DNA of 39,178 bases from an uncultured Bacilli bacterium (GCA_934101795.1 CAKORY010000009.1:1-39178); one strand, 5' to 3'; positions 7,433 through 15,479 are shown, counted from the first letter of the stretch. Program-made: numbers and translations. Notes: a model not told the origin generated them from the letters alone.

Positions 7433-8320
7433 TTATTCATTATCTATAAAACCTAATTCAATTAAGTATTTTTCTTTATCTTTCCAATTCTTAATAGTTT
7501 TAACAAATAATTCAAGATAAACTTTTTTACCCGTAAGTTCTTCTTCAATTTCTTTTCTTGCAAGTGTACCTACAGTTTTAAGTCTACTACCATTTTTCCC
7601 AATAATTATTCTTTTTATATTATCTCTATCAACAATTATATCAACATTTATATTAACTATATCTTTTTTTTCTTCATAAAGAGTTGTAAAACAAGTAATA
7701 CTATGAGGAATTTCATCTTCTGTAACTTGCAAAAGTTTTTCTCTAACAAGTTCACTTACCATAAACTTAATACTACTTGATGTATAATATTCATCTGGAA
7801 AATATTTAACCTCATCATGTAAATAATTTTTAATAACATTTATTAAATGCTCTACATTATCATTTTTAAGACCAGATGTCGGTACAATTTCCACAAAAGG
7901 ATAAACATCTTTAAATTCATTAATAGTTCTAAATAATTTATCTGTATTTATTTCATCAATTTTATTAAGGACTAGTATAACAGGAATATCACTTTCCTTT
8001 AAGTTATCCAAAATAAACATATCACCTTTACCAATACCTGATGCAACATCAACTACAAATAATATAAGATCAACATCTTTTGATTGAGCTAATGCTTCTT
8101 TATTCAAAACCTTACCAAGTCTATTAATTGGTTTATGTATCCCTGGTGTATCCACAAAAACTATCTGAGAATCACTATCATTATATATTCCTTGAATAAT
8201 ATTTCTTGTTGTACCAGAAACATCACTTGTAATAGCAACTTTTCTATTTATAATTGCATTAATAAGGGTACTTTTACCAACATTTGGTCTACCTATAATA
8301 CTTACAAATCCGCTTCTCAT
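7433..8320 (-). CDS. era: GTPase Era
   Basis: 295 aa from ATG 8320 (MRSGFVSIIGRPNVGKST), with AGAGG overlapping the end of dgkA; the in-frame GTG at 8326 belongs to that ribosome site. G motifs: GRPNVGKST, TSDVSGTTR (G2), FVDTPGIHKP (G3), NKID (G4). The C-terminal KH domain has IIIGKNGSRLKTVGTLARKEIE. Era binds the 16S rRNA 3' end during 30S assembly. Confidence 0.97.
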   Translation of the reverse strand: MRSGFVSIIGRPNVGKSTLINAIINRKVAITSDVSGTTRNIIQGIYNDSDSQIVFVDTPGIHKPINRLGKVLNKEALAQSKDVDLILFVVDVASGIGKGDMFILDNLKESDIPVILVLNKIDEINTDKLFRTINEFKDVYPFVEIVPTSGLKNDNVEHLINVIKNYLHDEVKYFPDEYYTSSSIKFMVSELVREKLLQVTEDEIPHSITCFTTLYEEKKDIVNINVDIIVDRDNIKRIIIGKNGSRLKTVGTLARKEIEEELTGKKVYLELFVKTIKNWKDKEKYLIELGFIDNE

Positions 8321-8329
8321 AAACACCTC

Positions 8330-8725
8330 TTAAAATAATGCAATAATCTTAGGAACAAAGATAAAACAACAAATAATAAATACCATTATACTACTTACAA
8401 AAGCTGCAGCACTACCACAATCTTTAGCAACTTTAGCAAGTGGATGAATTTCTTTAGTAATTAAATCAACCGTAGCTTCAATAGCTGTATTTAAAAGTTC
8501 AACAGCTAAAACCACAACTAATGCTATAACAATAACTGCCCACTCATAAAACTTTATTTGTAATAAAAATCCTAAAATAACAATTATAATTGTACACATA
8601 GCATGAAGCCATAAACTTTGTTCATTTTGATAAGCATTAACTAAACCATCAACTGAATATTTAATACTATTTAAAAATCTTTTAAAACTCATTTTCTTAT
8701 GCTTTTCTTGTTTCTTCAAACTCAT
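8330..8725 (-). CDS. dgkA: Diacylglycerol/undecaprenol kinase
   Basis: 131 aa membrane kinase with three transmembrane helices. Signature ELLNTAIEATVDL and the conserved AKDCGSAAAF. In Gram-positives this family phosphorylates undecaprenol, feeding the lipid carrier for wall synthesis. The start at 8725 overlaps ybeY by 29 nt and has AGGAG about 10 nt upstream; a downstream ATG at 8692 lacks a good RBS. Confidence 0.93.
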   Translation of the reverse strand: MSLKKQEKHKKMSFKRFLNSIKYSVDGLVNAYQNEQSLWLHAMCTIIIVILGFLLQIKFYEWAVIVIALVVVLAVELLNTAIEATVDLITKEIHPLAKVAKDCGSAAAFVSSIMVFIICCFIFVPKIIALF

Positions 8726-9146
8726 TTAATACCAACTCCTGACGACTAAACATTTCTTTTTCTTCCTTTTCACCTAAAGTATGATCATAACCTAGTAAAT
8801 GAAGTATTCCATGAACTACTAAAAATGAAAGTTCTCTTGTTTCACTATGTCCATACTCTTTAGCTTGCTCCTTCATTTTAGGAATACTTACAAATATTTC
8901 TCCAAGCATTCTTATATCACACTTCATAGTTTCATTATCTTCATATGCAAATGATAAAACATCCGTAGTTCTATCAATCCCCCGATAAGTTTTATTAAGT
9001 TCATGCATCTTTTCATCATCAATAAATATTATTGTAAAAACTGCATTCTCAACATGTTCCATTTCCAAACATTTATCAATTACTTTAGGTAAATAATCAC
9101 ATTTTACTTCCTCTTTAAATTCATTAATTATATCATAGTGATTCAA
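8697..9146 (-). CDS. ybeY: Endoribonuclease YbeY
   Basis: 149 aa, zinc-dependent RNase for 16S rRNA 3' maturation and quality control. The metal site HGILHLLGYDH is intact, and LGEIFVSIPK precedes it. The start is TTG at 9146, overlapping the vanZ stop by 4 nt (TTGA), with GGGGGTG upstream; no early in-frame ATG exists. Confidence 0.95.
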   Translation of the reverse strand: MNHYDIINEFKEEVKCDYLPKVIDKCLEMEHVENAVFTIIFIDDEKMHELNKTYRGIDRTTDVLSFAYEDNETMKCDIRMLGEIFVSIPKMKEQAKEYGHSETRELSFLVVHGILHLLGYDHTLGEKEEKEMFSRQELVLNEFEETRKA

Positions 9147-9760
9147 AATGTTAACACCCCCATCACCTTAAGTATATATAATACCATAATTATTATTAAA
9201 ATAAAACATATAATATTGATTAATCCTTCTTTTTGTAATGCTTTTGGCAAATGGTTATGTATGGCAGCTAGTCCAATATAAAGAAGATAACCAATAACAC
9301 AACCTAAAACATTTAAAATTATGTCATCAACATCAAAGCTTCTACCAATATTTAGTTGCACAAATTCAACTGTTGAAGATACCACTAAAGATATCAAAAA
9401 TGGAGCCATAACGGTCTTAGGTTTTATATATATTGATACAATTAAACCAAAAATAACAAATGCTAATATATTACCAACAACATTATATATAAATAAACTA
9501 CTACCAACTTTATATCTAAATATTTCTGTAAAAGGTACTAAATTATAACCACTACCTTCATTAAGTTCTACTTTAGTAAGAAGTTGAAATAACAAAAATA
9601 GATAAACTATTGAAAGTATTCCAAAAAATTCTTTATAAAAAGCTGCGTTTTCCTTATGAGTTCTTAAGTAAAAAAATCTCATACTAACTAAAGTAATAAT
9701 AAATATTACAAGCACTGGCCAATTATCATTTAAAACTGCCCTTATGGTATTTAGAAACAT
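9143..9760 (-). CDS. VanZ-like family membrane protein
   Basis: 205 aa from ATG 9760, with AAAGGA upstream; the longer TTG start at 9769 would sit on the ribosome site. Five hydrophobic helices. VanZ-like motifs: NLVPFTEIF, GNILAFVIFGLIVS, STVEFVQLNIGRSFDVDDIILNVLG. VanZ gives low-level teicoplanin resistance in enterococci, but chromosomal members have unknown roles. It sits where B. subtilis has phoH and yqfF/pgpH. Confidence 0.85.
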   Translation of the reverse strand: MFLNTIRAVLNDNWPVLVIFIITLVSMRFFYLRTHKENAAFYKEFFGILSIVYLFLLFQLLTKVELNEGSGYNLVPFTEIFRYKVGSSLFIYNVVGNILAFVIFGLIVSIYIKPKTVMAPFLISLVVSSTVEFVQLNIGRSFDVDDIILNVLGCVIGYLLYIGLAAIHNHLPKALQKEGLINIICFILIIIMVLYILKVMGVLTF

Positions 9761-9765
9761 ACTAA

Positions 9766-10908
9766 TCAATCCTTTTCAATCTCTATTTCTTTTTGAGTAC
9801 TTATAAGTTCTTTGACAACTACAAATACCTCTATATCCATTGTACTATTATTTTTAACTTTTTTCAAAACTTTTTTATCAATTATTGTATCTTTTTTAGT
9901 TAATTTTTTTTCAACAGTTTGAATTACCTTTTCTATGCCTATATTTAAAGCCTCTTCTTCGTTATATTCCTTCTCTATTTTTTTGACACTTACTTGCTTA
10001 TCAAGATATAAACCAAAGTTAAACACTTTTAATAAAGTTTTATAATTACTTTCAAAATTATTTAATCTATTTTTAAGTATTTCATGTTTTGTTCCATCAT
10101 ATTCCCAGACTAAATTATATCTTTTTTTCTTTTCTTTTTCATATTCATTATACTTAAAAGGAATACTTGCACTACCCGTATACCAAGTCGTAGCATAAAC
10201 TTCACCAGCTGCACAAGTATATCTTTTATCCTCTTCATTATATTTAACTACTCCACTAATCAAGGTATCGCCTTCTCTAACATAATCATTTATTAAAACT
10301 AATACATCACCATTTTCCACTTTAATATCACTAATAACACCACTTTTCTTTGCAACAACATCACAAACTTTATCAACTTTGTTAGTATCAGTAATAATTC
10401 TCTCTTCTATTTTAACACTTAAAACCATACCCTTAACTTCAAACTCAATCCAATCAAGTTTATCAGGGTATTTATCAAGGATACTTTGCTTTATTTCTTC
10501 AAGTTTTTTATAACTTTTCTTAAAACTTAAAACCTTTATTCCATTACTATCTAACTCATCTTTAATAAGCTCACGAATATCACTATTTTCATGAACAATA
10601 TTTACTTTAACAATTAAATTTTTTAAACAAAGAAAAACAAGCAATCCCACCACTAAGCTTATTACAAATATTTTTTCTTGTTTTATATTTTCAATTAATT
10701 TATTTATTCCAGTATTTCTTACAATCTTAAATTTATAACTAACAATATATTTACTTATTTTTTCATAATCTTTTTTTGTAACTTTTAAATAAAGAACTTG
10801 TTTTATATATTTTACTTCATATATTTTAATTGATAAACATTCAATTTTTCTAATCAACCTATAATAATTATCACATTTACTACTTATCCACACTATATTT
10901 TTATTCAT
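9766..10908 (-). CDS. yqfD: Sporulation protein YqfD
   Basis: 380 aa. The N-terminal region (residues 1-80), one transmembrane segment (about 82-98), and a large extracytoplasmic part with VENGDVLVLINDYVREGDTLISGVV and TWYTGSASIP match YqfD, a forespore-engulfment-stage protein expressed in the mother cell. It overlaps yqfC by 8 nt. The C-terminus is Lys/Glu-rich. Confidence 0.9.
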   Translation of the reverse strand: MNKNIVWISSKCDNYYRLIRKIECLSIKIYEVKYIKQVLYLKVTKKDYEKISKYIVSYKFKIVRNTGINKLIENIKQEKIFVISLVVGLLVFLCLKNLIVKVNIVHENSDIRELIKDELDSNGIKVLSFKKSYKKLEEIKQSILDKYPDKLDWIEFEVKGMVLSVKIEERIITDTNKVDKVCDVVAKKSGVISDIKVENGDVLVLINDYVREGDTLISGVVKYNEEDKRYTCAAGEVYATTWYTGSASIPFKYNEYEKEKKKRYNLVWEYDGTKHEILKNRLNNFESNYKTLLKVFNFGLYLDKQVSVKKIEKEYNEEEALNIGIEKVIQTVEKKLTKKDTIIDKKVLKKVKNNSTMDIEVFVVVKELISTQKEIEIEKD

Positions 10909-11146
10909 AAGTAATACCTACATTCTTTATTACACCCTTAATAAGTATTTCATTTGGAATCATTTTAGTTATAAATAAATCCTCCCCTTTTATTTCTAAA
11001 ATAAACCTATTCATTTTTAAAACAATCAGTTTACTAGTTAAACTAACTAAATCTTTATAATTAAAAACATGAATATAAGTATCATAAATAGATATAAAAT
11101 AATCTTTATCATATAAAAAATTAATAAGGGTATCCTTAATATGCAT
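10901..11146 (-). CDS. yqfC: YqfC/YabP family sporulation protein
   Basis: 81 aa from ATG 11146, with AAGGTG 6 nt upstream; an in-frame GTG at 11155 lies within that site. The beta-rich YabP-like domain is visible (NYKDLVSLTSKLIVLKMN, FILEIKGEDLFITKM, EILIKGVIKNVGI). It pairs with yqfD as in other endospore formers, where both are needed for normal engulfment-stage development. Confidence 0.88.
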   Translation of the reverse strand: MHIKDTLINFLYDKDYFISIYDTYIHVFNYKDLVSLTSKLIVLKMNRFILEIKGEDLFITKMIPNEILIKGVIKNVGITYE

Positions 11147-11184
11147 AAGCTTCACCTTATTAATTATATGATTATTAGTTCTTT

Positions 11185-12501
11185 TTAATCTCCAAGAATT
11201 ATAGGATCAGTTTTTGTTCCAGAACCACTAAGATAACTTACAGAATTTGATAAATAAAATGTAGGACGTACACCATAGCAAGAATTATTGCCGCCCCCCC
11301 AAACTCTGCCAATATGATCTATGTAATGTATAGTATATGTCGAGTATGAATCACGTGTAATAGTCCATTCATAAAATCCCATATACATCCAATTGACACC
11401 TGTTGCCTGACTATAATCTTTTGTTTGGTCGGCATAATCAAATCCACCTGCTAATGTCCATTTATCTTGTGATGCTGCATACATATAATCACTTACATAC
11501 ACCAACCCTATTTTTGCATTATATTCTGTTTGATTATCTATGCTATTTGTTGTTACAGGATGCAAAATTTCACTTTGATATGCTGTTGAAGCTGCTTGTT
11601 TAGAAAGTTTATCGTTTGTATTTCCTCCAACTTTCCATGTTGTTTCAGTTATTTTGCTCGCCCATTTTGTGCCTATGTTATTAATAAAATTAGTATTTAG
11701 ATTTATTTTATTTAACAAACTTGTGCTCCATGTATTTGACCCATGGCCATTATTTATACTTGTATCATTCTTATAATTCCAATAATATCCCGAGGCATTA
11801 GCATAATTACTTCCCAAATATGTTATATCACCAATTGTATATTTTCCATAATAATCCCCATCTTCTCCAAGTAACTCTTTTGTTGTATAATCGTATTTAA
11901 TTAGTTTTACTTTATCATCAAATACGCCAATTATTCTATATAAATTATCATCTGGACATGGCTTTGCATCTGTTCCAAAACATACAAAGTTATCTACAAC
12001 ATCACGAGCCCCTGCATATCTATACGAATTATCATTTGCTCCATTTTGAAGCGAACTATTATGAATATAAATTTTTGAAATATCATAACCCTTATCTCCA
12101 AAACTTTTTACACATGTTGAAAGATTTTCTCCGCTTGTGCAAATATCTGCAATTGTAGGTATAACATCAAAATATACATAACACTTATCTGATACATTAC
12201 CACTCATAAGTACAACTTTCTTTTCTTTATCCCAGGAAAGTTCTCCCCCATTTTCGCATTTTGATAATTCTGAGTTAAAAATATATCCATCTGTTGGCCA
12301 ACTATCTCTTGTGGTCATTTCATAATTTCCAGAATTTGCTTTAGTTTCCAGCATCATAGATATCATATCATAATTTTTTTTAGGAATTGAACTTACATCA
12401 TTTTCATTAATTTGTCCTTTTAACATCATATTTTCTCTAATTAGGAAAGCAATTAATAAAAATACTATAGCAGCAATAATTACAATCATTTTTTTCTTCA
12501 T
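11185..12501 (-). CDS. Exported cysteine-containing surface protein, paralog 1
   Basis: 438 aa from ATG 12501 (MKKKMIVIIAA), with GGAGG upstream. An N-terminal signal anchor (about residues 3-22) is followed by an extracellular region. The N-terminal half (KANSGNYEMTTRDSWP through KLIKYDYTTKELLGEDG) is almost identical to the protein at 13799-15100, including SKCENGG, CTSGENLSTC and CFGTDAKPCP cysteines. The C-terminal part (NWMYMGFYEWTITRDSYS, YGVRPTFYLSNSVSYLSG) resembles DUF6273/C-type-lectin-like folds, where aromatic and VRP residues are conserved. Function unknown. It is divergent from its own XRE regulator. Confidence 0.7.
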   Translation of the reverse strand: MKKKMIVIIAAIVFLLIAFLIRENMMLKGQINENDVSSIPKKNYDMISMMLETKANSGNYEMTTRDSWPTDGYIFNSELSKCENGGELSWDKEKKVVLMSGNVSDKCYVYFDVIPTIADICTSGENLSTCVKSFGDKGYDISKIYIHNSSLQNGANDNSYRYAGARDVVDNFVCFGTDAKPCPDDNLYRIIGVFDDKVKLIKYDYTTKELLGEDGDYYGKYTIGDITYLGSNYANASGYYWNYKNDTSINNGHGSNTWSTSLLNKINLNTNFINNIGTKWASKITETTWKVGGNTNDKLSKQAASTAYQSEILHPVTTNSIDNQTEYNAKIGLVYVSDYMYAASQDKWTLAGGFDYADQTKDYSQATGVNWMYMGFYEWTITRDSYSTYTIHYIDHIGRVWGGGNNSCYGVRPTFYLSNSVSYLSGSGTKTDPIILGD

Positions 12502-12538
12502 AAATCCTCCGTACATCATATATGATTTATACTCATTT

Positions 12539-12567
12539 ATAATAAACCATTTTTGGTGTATAGTCAA
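12539..12567 (-). promoter_or_regulatory. Promoter of surface protein paralog 1
   Basis: Minus strand -35 TTGACT (12562-12567), 17-bp spacer, -10 TATTAT (12539-12544). Confidence 0.7.
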
Positions 12568-12571
12568 TACA
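12557..12571. promoter_or_regulatory. Candidate XRE operator over the -35
   Basis: TGTATAGTCAATACA, a 5-5-5 inverted repeat with the same arm/spacer geometry as the operators of module 2. It covers the -35 of the surface gene. Further palindromic sequence (ATCATATATGAT, 12516-12527) lies near the start site. Confidence 0.4.
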
Positions 12572-12612
12572 TTTCAAATGATGTATGGGAAAATTAATCT
12601 GAGGTGTAAAAT

Positions 12613-12852
12613 ATGAACATATCAAGATTAAAAGAAATAAGAGAAGATAATGATTTGCTACAAAGGGATATTGCGGAAGTTCTAGGCATACCACAACAAA
12701 ATTATTCGCGTTATGAAATTGGAGCTATTGCAATGCCTATGGAAAAATATAATATTTTAGCAGACTATTACAAAACTAGTATTGATTATCTAATTGGAAG
12801 AACAGATGAACGTAAGCCTTATCCAAAATCAATCTTATCTAAAATAAAATAA
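12613..12852 (+). CDS. XRE-family transcriptional regulator, module 1
   Basis: 79 aa. Helix-turn-helix of the Cro/CI type: RLKEIREDNDLLQRDIAEVLG, then QQNYSRYEIGAIAMP. The C-terminal ADYYKTSIDYLIGRTDERKP is the usual short tail. GAGGTG precedes the ATG. It is divergent from surface protein 1 and is probably its repressor. It shares TDERKPYPKSILSK with the module 2 regulator. Confidence 0.85.
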   Translation: MNISRLKEIREDNDLLQRDIAEVLGIPQQNYSRYEIGAIAMPMEKYNILADYYKTSIDYLIGRTDERKPYPKSILSKIK

Positions 12853-12902
12853 TTTTACAAAAACAAAATTTATTAAAAAATCACATAAAAAAAATGATGT
12901 TT

Positions 12903-13382
12903 TCAATTTAAAGCAGAATTTTGTTGTGCATCCTGAAGTAATACATTGATGGCACTATCATAATTGCTTTTTGCATCAAAAACATCATCATAATTAGCTA
13001 CATAAGCATTATATATTTTTAAATTAGTTGATAAATCAAAACAGCATTTTTGATTATATATCTCAAACAAATAACCAGCCTCTATCATTTTTTTAAAATA
13101 ATTATGATTTGCTTTACCATAAACTGTCTTAACCCTATTACAATTTATTTCATCATTATTATATTGTCCTTTTTGATTTATTTCAATAGGAACTATAATT
13201 ACATTGTTATTTTTATCCTTTACATTTGTAAGAGCAATATAATTATTTGATTTATACTTTCCTTTATTGGTAAATCTATAAACATCTTGTGGATGCTCCA
13301 AAGACTTTATCACTTTCAAAAAAGTATTTAGATTATTAACAATTTCTACTGTTATTCTCACTATATCATTTTTCTTTTTCAT
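12903..13382 (-). CDS. BECR-fold nuclease-like protein (MuF C-terminal type)
   Basis: 159 aa if started at ATG 13382 (MKKKNDIVRITV); the frame stays open to 13427. The pattern SLEHPQDVYRFTNKGKYKSN, IALTNVKDKNNNVIIVPIEI and NRVKTVYGKANHNYFKKMIE resembles the phage-Barnase-EndoU-ColicinE5/D-RelE-like nuclease domains found at the C-terminus of MuF phage proteins and polymorphic toxins. Here the domain stands alone. It sits between the two XRE/surface modules, next to a divergently transcribed structured RNA. No obvious immunity protein is adjacent. The RBS is weak. Could be a phage remnant or a toxin. Confidence 0.5.
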   Translation of the reverse strand: MKKKNDIVRITVEIVNNLNTFLKVIKSLEHPQDVYRFTNKGKYKSNNYIALTNVKDKNNNVIIVPIEINQKGQYNNDEINCNRVKTVYGKANHNYFKKMIEAGYLFEIYNQKCCFDLSTNLKIYNAYVANYDDVFDAKSNYDSAINVLLQDAQQNSALN

Positions 13383-13457
13383 TTTTAAACTCACTAATTT
13401 TCTTAAATAATATATCATACAGTACATAAATTAGCAACGAATTATATCATTTTTTTA

Positions 13458-13486
13458 TTGATATTTATGTAAACTAGTGATATATT
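13458..13486 (+). promoter_or_regulatory. Promoter of the 13493 small RNA
   Basis: -35 TTGATA (13458-13463), 17-bp spacer, -10 TATATT (13481-13486). Confidence 0.7.
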
Positions 13487-13492
13487 ATTTCT

Positions 13493-13646
13493 GGATGAAC
13501 GAAACTAAGGCTTTCGAATAAGACGAAAGGTTTAGTCATCTAAGCAAGAAAATGCTTATTAGTCTTATTGTTATATTGTAGAAAAGGCTACAAATAATAT
13601 TAAACAAAGAAAACAACAAATTAAAAAATACATTTGTTGTTTTTTT
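13493..13646 (+). ncRNA. Structured small RNA candidate with pseudoknot
   Basis: About 150 nt from a strong promoter to an intrinsic terminator, with no ORF and no gene following on this strand. Helix 1: GATG and ACTAAG-G-CTTTCG pair with CGAAAG-G-TTTAGT and CATC. Its loop AATAAGA plus the next C (AATAAGAC) is complementary to GTCTTATT at 13562-13569, which would form a pseudoknot. AAGCA/TGCTT (13546 onward) and TTGTAG/CTACAA (13577-13592) form two more hairpins. I do not recognise the class. Confidence 0.55.
13611..13646 (+). terminator. Terminator of the 13493 small RNA
   Basis: AAACAACAAAT (13611-13621) pairs with ATTTGTTGTTT (13632-13642), followed by T residues. Confidence 0.75.
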
Positions 13647-13710
13647 ATAAGCAATAAGTAAAAATGTTATCTTTGCAACTTCTTATATAACTTTAGCATT
13701 TATATAAGTC

Positions 13711-13759
13711 AAAAAAATGAGGTAAATCATTCAACACAAATCGAACTATTTACCTCATT
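13711..13759 (-). terminator. Terminator of surface protein paralog 2
   Basis: On the minus strand a 12-bp stem AATGAGGTAAAT/ATTTACCTCATT with a 20-nt loop runs into a T7 tract. Confidence 0.75.
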
Positions 13760-13798
13760 TGGTACAGATTTTACCGATATTTTTTTCAAAAATATTCT

Positions 13799-15100
13799 TT
13801 AATCTCCAAGAATTATAGGATCGTTTTTTGTTCCAGTTCCACTAAGATAACTTACAGAATTTGATAAATAAAATGCAGGACGTACCCCAAAAGCATAACT
13901 AAGATAAATTGAATTATGTATATTTCCTGCATATCCAATCCCAAATACGTAGTTATTATTATCTGATATTCTGGAGATAGTCCATTCCGTAATGCCCCAA
14001 AACATCCAATTGTATTTCCGAATATTTCTATAATCTTTACCATTATCCGCAAATAATGGTGTATTCCAAAACCTTTGCTCAACAGAAAAACCATAATCAC
14101 TTACATACACTAATCCAATCTTGGCTGTATATTCAACTTCTCCTGTTAATGATGAACTGCCAGGTTCAGGATTTGTGACTTCATTTTGATATGCATTTTT
14201 TACATATTGCTTAGAAATATTATCAATTGTATTACCACCAACTTTCCAAGTTGTTTCCACTATTTTATTTGACCAAATATTTCCGATTCTATTTATAAAG
14301 TTAGTATTTAAATTTATTTTATTTAATTGGCTATTGCTCCAAGTATTGTTACTTTTTCCCCAGTTAAATCCTGCTATGTTGGCTAAATTATTTCCTAAAT
14401 AAAATGAATTATCCCAGCCATTTTTTGTATACATTCCATAATAAGTCCCATCTTCTCCAAGTAACTCTTTCGTAGCATAATCGTATTTAATTAGTTTTAC
14501 TTTATCATCAAATACTCCGATTATTCTGTATAAATTATCATCTGGACATGGCTTTGTATCTGTTCCAAAACACACAAAGTTATCTACAACATCATGAGCT
14601 CCTGCATATCTATACGAATTATCATTTGCTCCATTTTGAAGTGAACTATTATGAATATAAATTTTTGAAATATCATAACCTTTATCTCCAAAACTTTTTA
14701 CACATGTTGAAAGATTTTCTCCGCTTGTGCAAATATCTGCAATTGTGGGTATAACATCAAAATATACATAACACTTATCTGATACATTACCACTCATAAG
14801 TACAACTTTCTTTTCATTATCCCATGAAAGTTCTCCTCCATTTTCACATTTTGATAATTCTGAGTTAAAAATATATCCTTCTGTTGGCCAACCATCTCTT
14901 GTGGTCATTTCATAATTTCCAGAATTTGCTTTAGTTTCAAGCATCATAGATACACTATTTAAATGAGTATCTTTTTTCTTAATATTACTACTTTCTTCCT
15001 TAAAAATATCTTTTTCTTTACTTTCTTTTCCTAAAAAGAAGCTAATACCTGATAATAACACTATCCCTAATACTATCAATAATTTAATGTGTTTTTTCAT
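13799..15100 (-). CDS. Exported cysteine-containing surface protein, paralog 2
   Basis: 433 aa. The N-terminal signal anchor (MKKHIKLLIVLGIVLLSGIS) is followed by a Lys/Glu-rich linker, then the same N-terminal domain as paralog 1 with only a few differences. The C-terminal variable region differs more (NWMFWGITEWTISRISDNNN, FGVRPAFYLSNSVSYLSGTG), then the last 20 residues are again nearly identical. AAAGGATGG precedes the ATG. It is divergent from an XRE regulator with three clear operators in the shared promoter region. Probably a surface or secreted factor whose expression is switched by the repressor; no enzymatic motif is recognised. Confidence 0.7.
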   Translation of the reverse strand: MKKHIKLLIVLGIVLLSGISFFLGKESKEKDIFKEESSNIKKKDTHLNSVSMMLETKANSGNYEMTTRDGWPTEGYIFNSELSKCENGGELSWDNEKKVVLMSGNVSDKCYVYFDVIPTIADICTSGENLSTCVKSFGDKGYDISKIYIHNSSLQNGANDNSYRYAGAHDVVDNFVCFGTDTKPCPDDNLYRIIGVFDDKVKLIKYDYATKELLGEDGTYYGMYTKNGWDNSFYLGNNLANIAGFNWGKSNNTWSNSQLNKINLNTNFINRIGNIWSNKIVETTWKVGGNTIDNISKQYVKNAYQNEVTNPEPGSSSLTGEVEYTAKIGLVYVSDYGFSVEQRFWNTPLFADNGKDYRNIRKYNWMFWGITEWTISRISDNNNYVFGIGYAGNIHNSIYLSYAFGVRPAFYLSNSVSYLSGTGTKNDPIILGD

Positions 15101-15140
15101 AAATAACCATCCTTTTTATTACAATACTTTAATAACGTGC

Positions 15141-15155
15141 AACTTATTTTAAGTT
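15141..15155. promoter_or_regulatory. XRE operator O1
   Basis: AACTTATTTTAAGTT, perfect 5-bp arms around ATTTT, just downstream of the predicted start of the surface gene transcript. Confidence 0.7.
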
Positions 15156-15165
15156 ATACAACATT

Positions 15166-15194
15166 ATTATAACTTATTTTAAGTTATAAATCAA
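15166..15194 (-). promoter_or_regulatory. Promoter of surface protein paralog 2
   Basis: Minus strand -35 TTGATT (15189-15194), 17-bp spacer, -10 TATAAT (15166-15171). The spacer is occupied by operator O2. Confidence 0.75.
15171..15185. promoter_or_regulatory. XRE operator O2
   Basis: AACTTATTTTAAGTT with extended TAT/ATA symmetry, lying exactly between the -35 and -10 of the surface gene promoter, where bound repressor would exclude RNA polymerase. Confidence 0.75.
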
Positions 15195-15195
15195 T

Positions 15196-15210
15196 AACTT
15201 GTTTTAAGTT
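15196..15210. promoter_or_regulatory. XRE operator O3
   Basis: AACTTGTTTTAAGTT, one base different from O1/O2, between the surface gene -35 and the XRE start. Suited to autoregulation of the XRE gene. Confidence 0.65.
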
Positions 15211-15238
15211 ATGATATTGTTTTAATGGTGATATAATT

Positions 15239-15478
15239 ATGAACAGATTAAAAGAACTACGTGAAGATAAAGACCTATTTCAAAAAGACATTGCTAAATA
15301 TTTAAATATGAGCCAAACCGGATATTCCCAATATGAAACAGAAACTAATGACATACCCACTGAAGTATTAAAAAACATAGCTGATTTCTATGATACAAGC
15401 ATAGATTATTTACTATATAGAACAGATGAACGTAAACCATATCCAAAATCAATATTATCAAAAAATAATTTAAAATAA
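15239..15478 (+). CDS. XRE-family transcriptional regulator, module 2
   Basis: 79 aa. HTH: RLKELREDKDLFQKDIAKYLN, then TGYSQYETETNDIP. The tail FYDTSIDYLLYRTDERKPYP matches module 1. GGTGAT precedes the ATG. It is divergent from surface protein 2, and the three 15-bp inverted repeats upstream are its likely binding sites. Confidence 0.87.
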   Translation: MNRLKELREDKDLFQKDIAKYLNMSQTGYSQYETETNDIPTEVLKNIADFYDTSIDYLLYRTDERKPYPKSILSKNNLK

Positions 15479-15479
15479 G

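Noticed and set aside
13852..14100. 82-codon minus-strand ORF overlapping surface protein 2
   Set aside because: Out-of-frame shadow of the C-terminal coding region; no RBS.
14548..14754. 68-codon plus-strand ORF, with a near copy at 11958-12158
   Set aside because: Both are antisense frames of the duplicated N-terminal domain of the surface proteins; similarity follows from the duplication.
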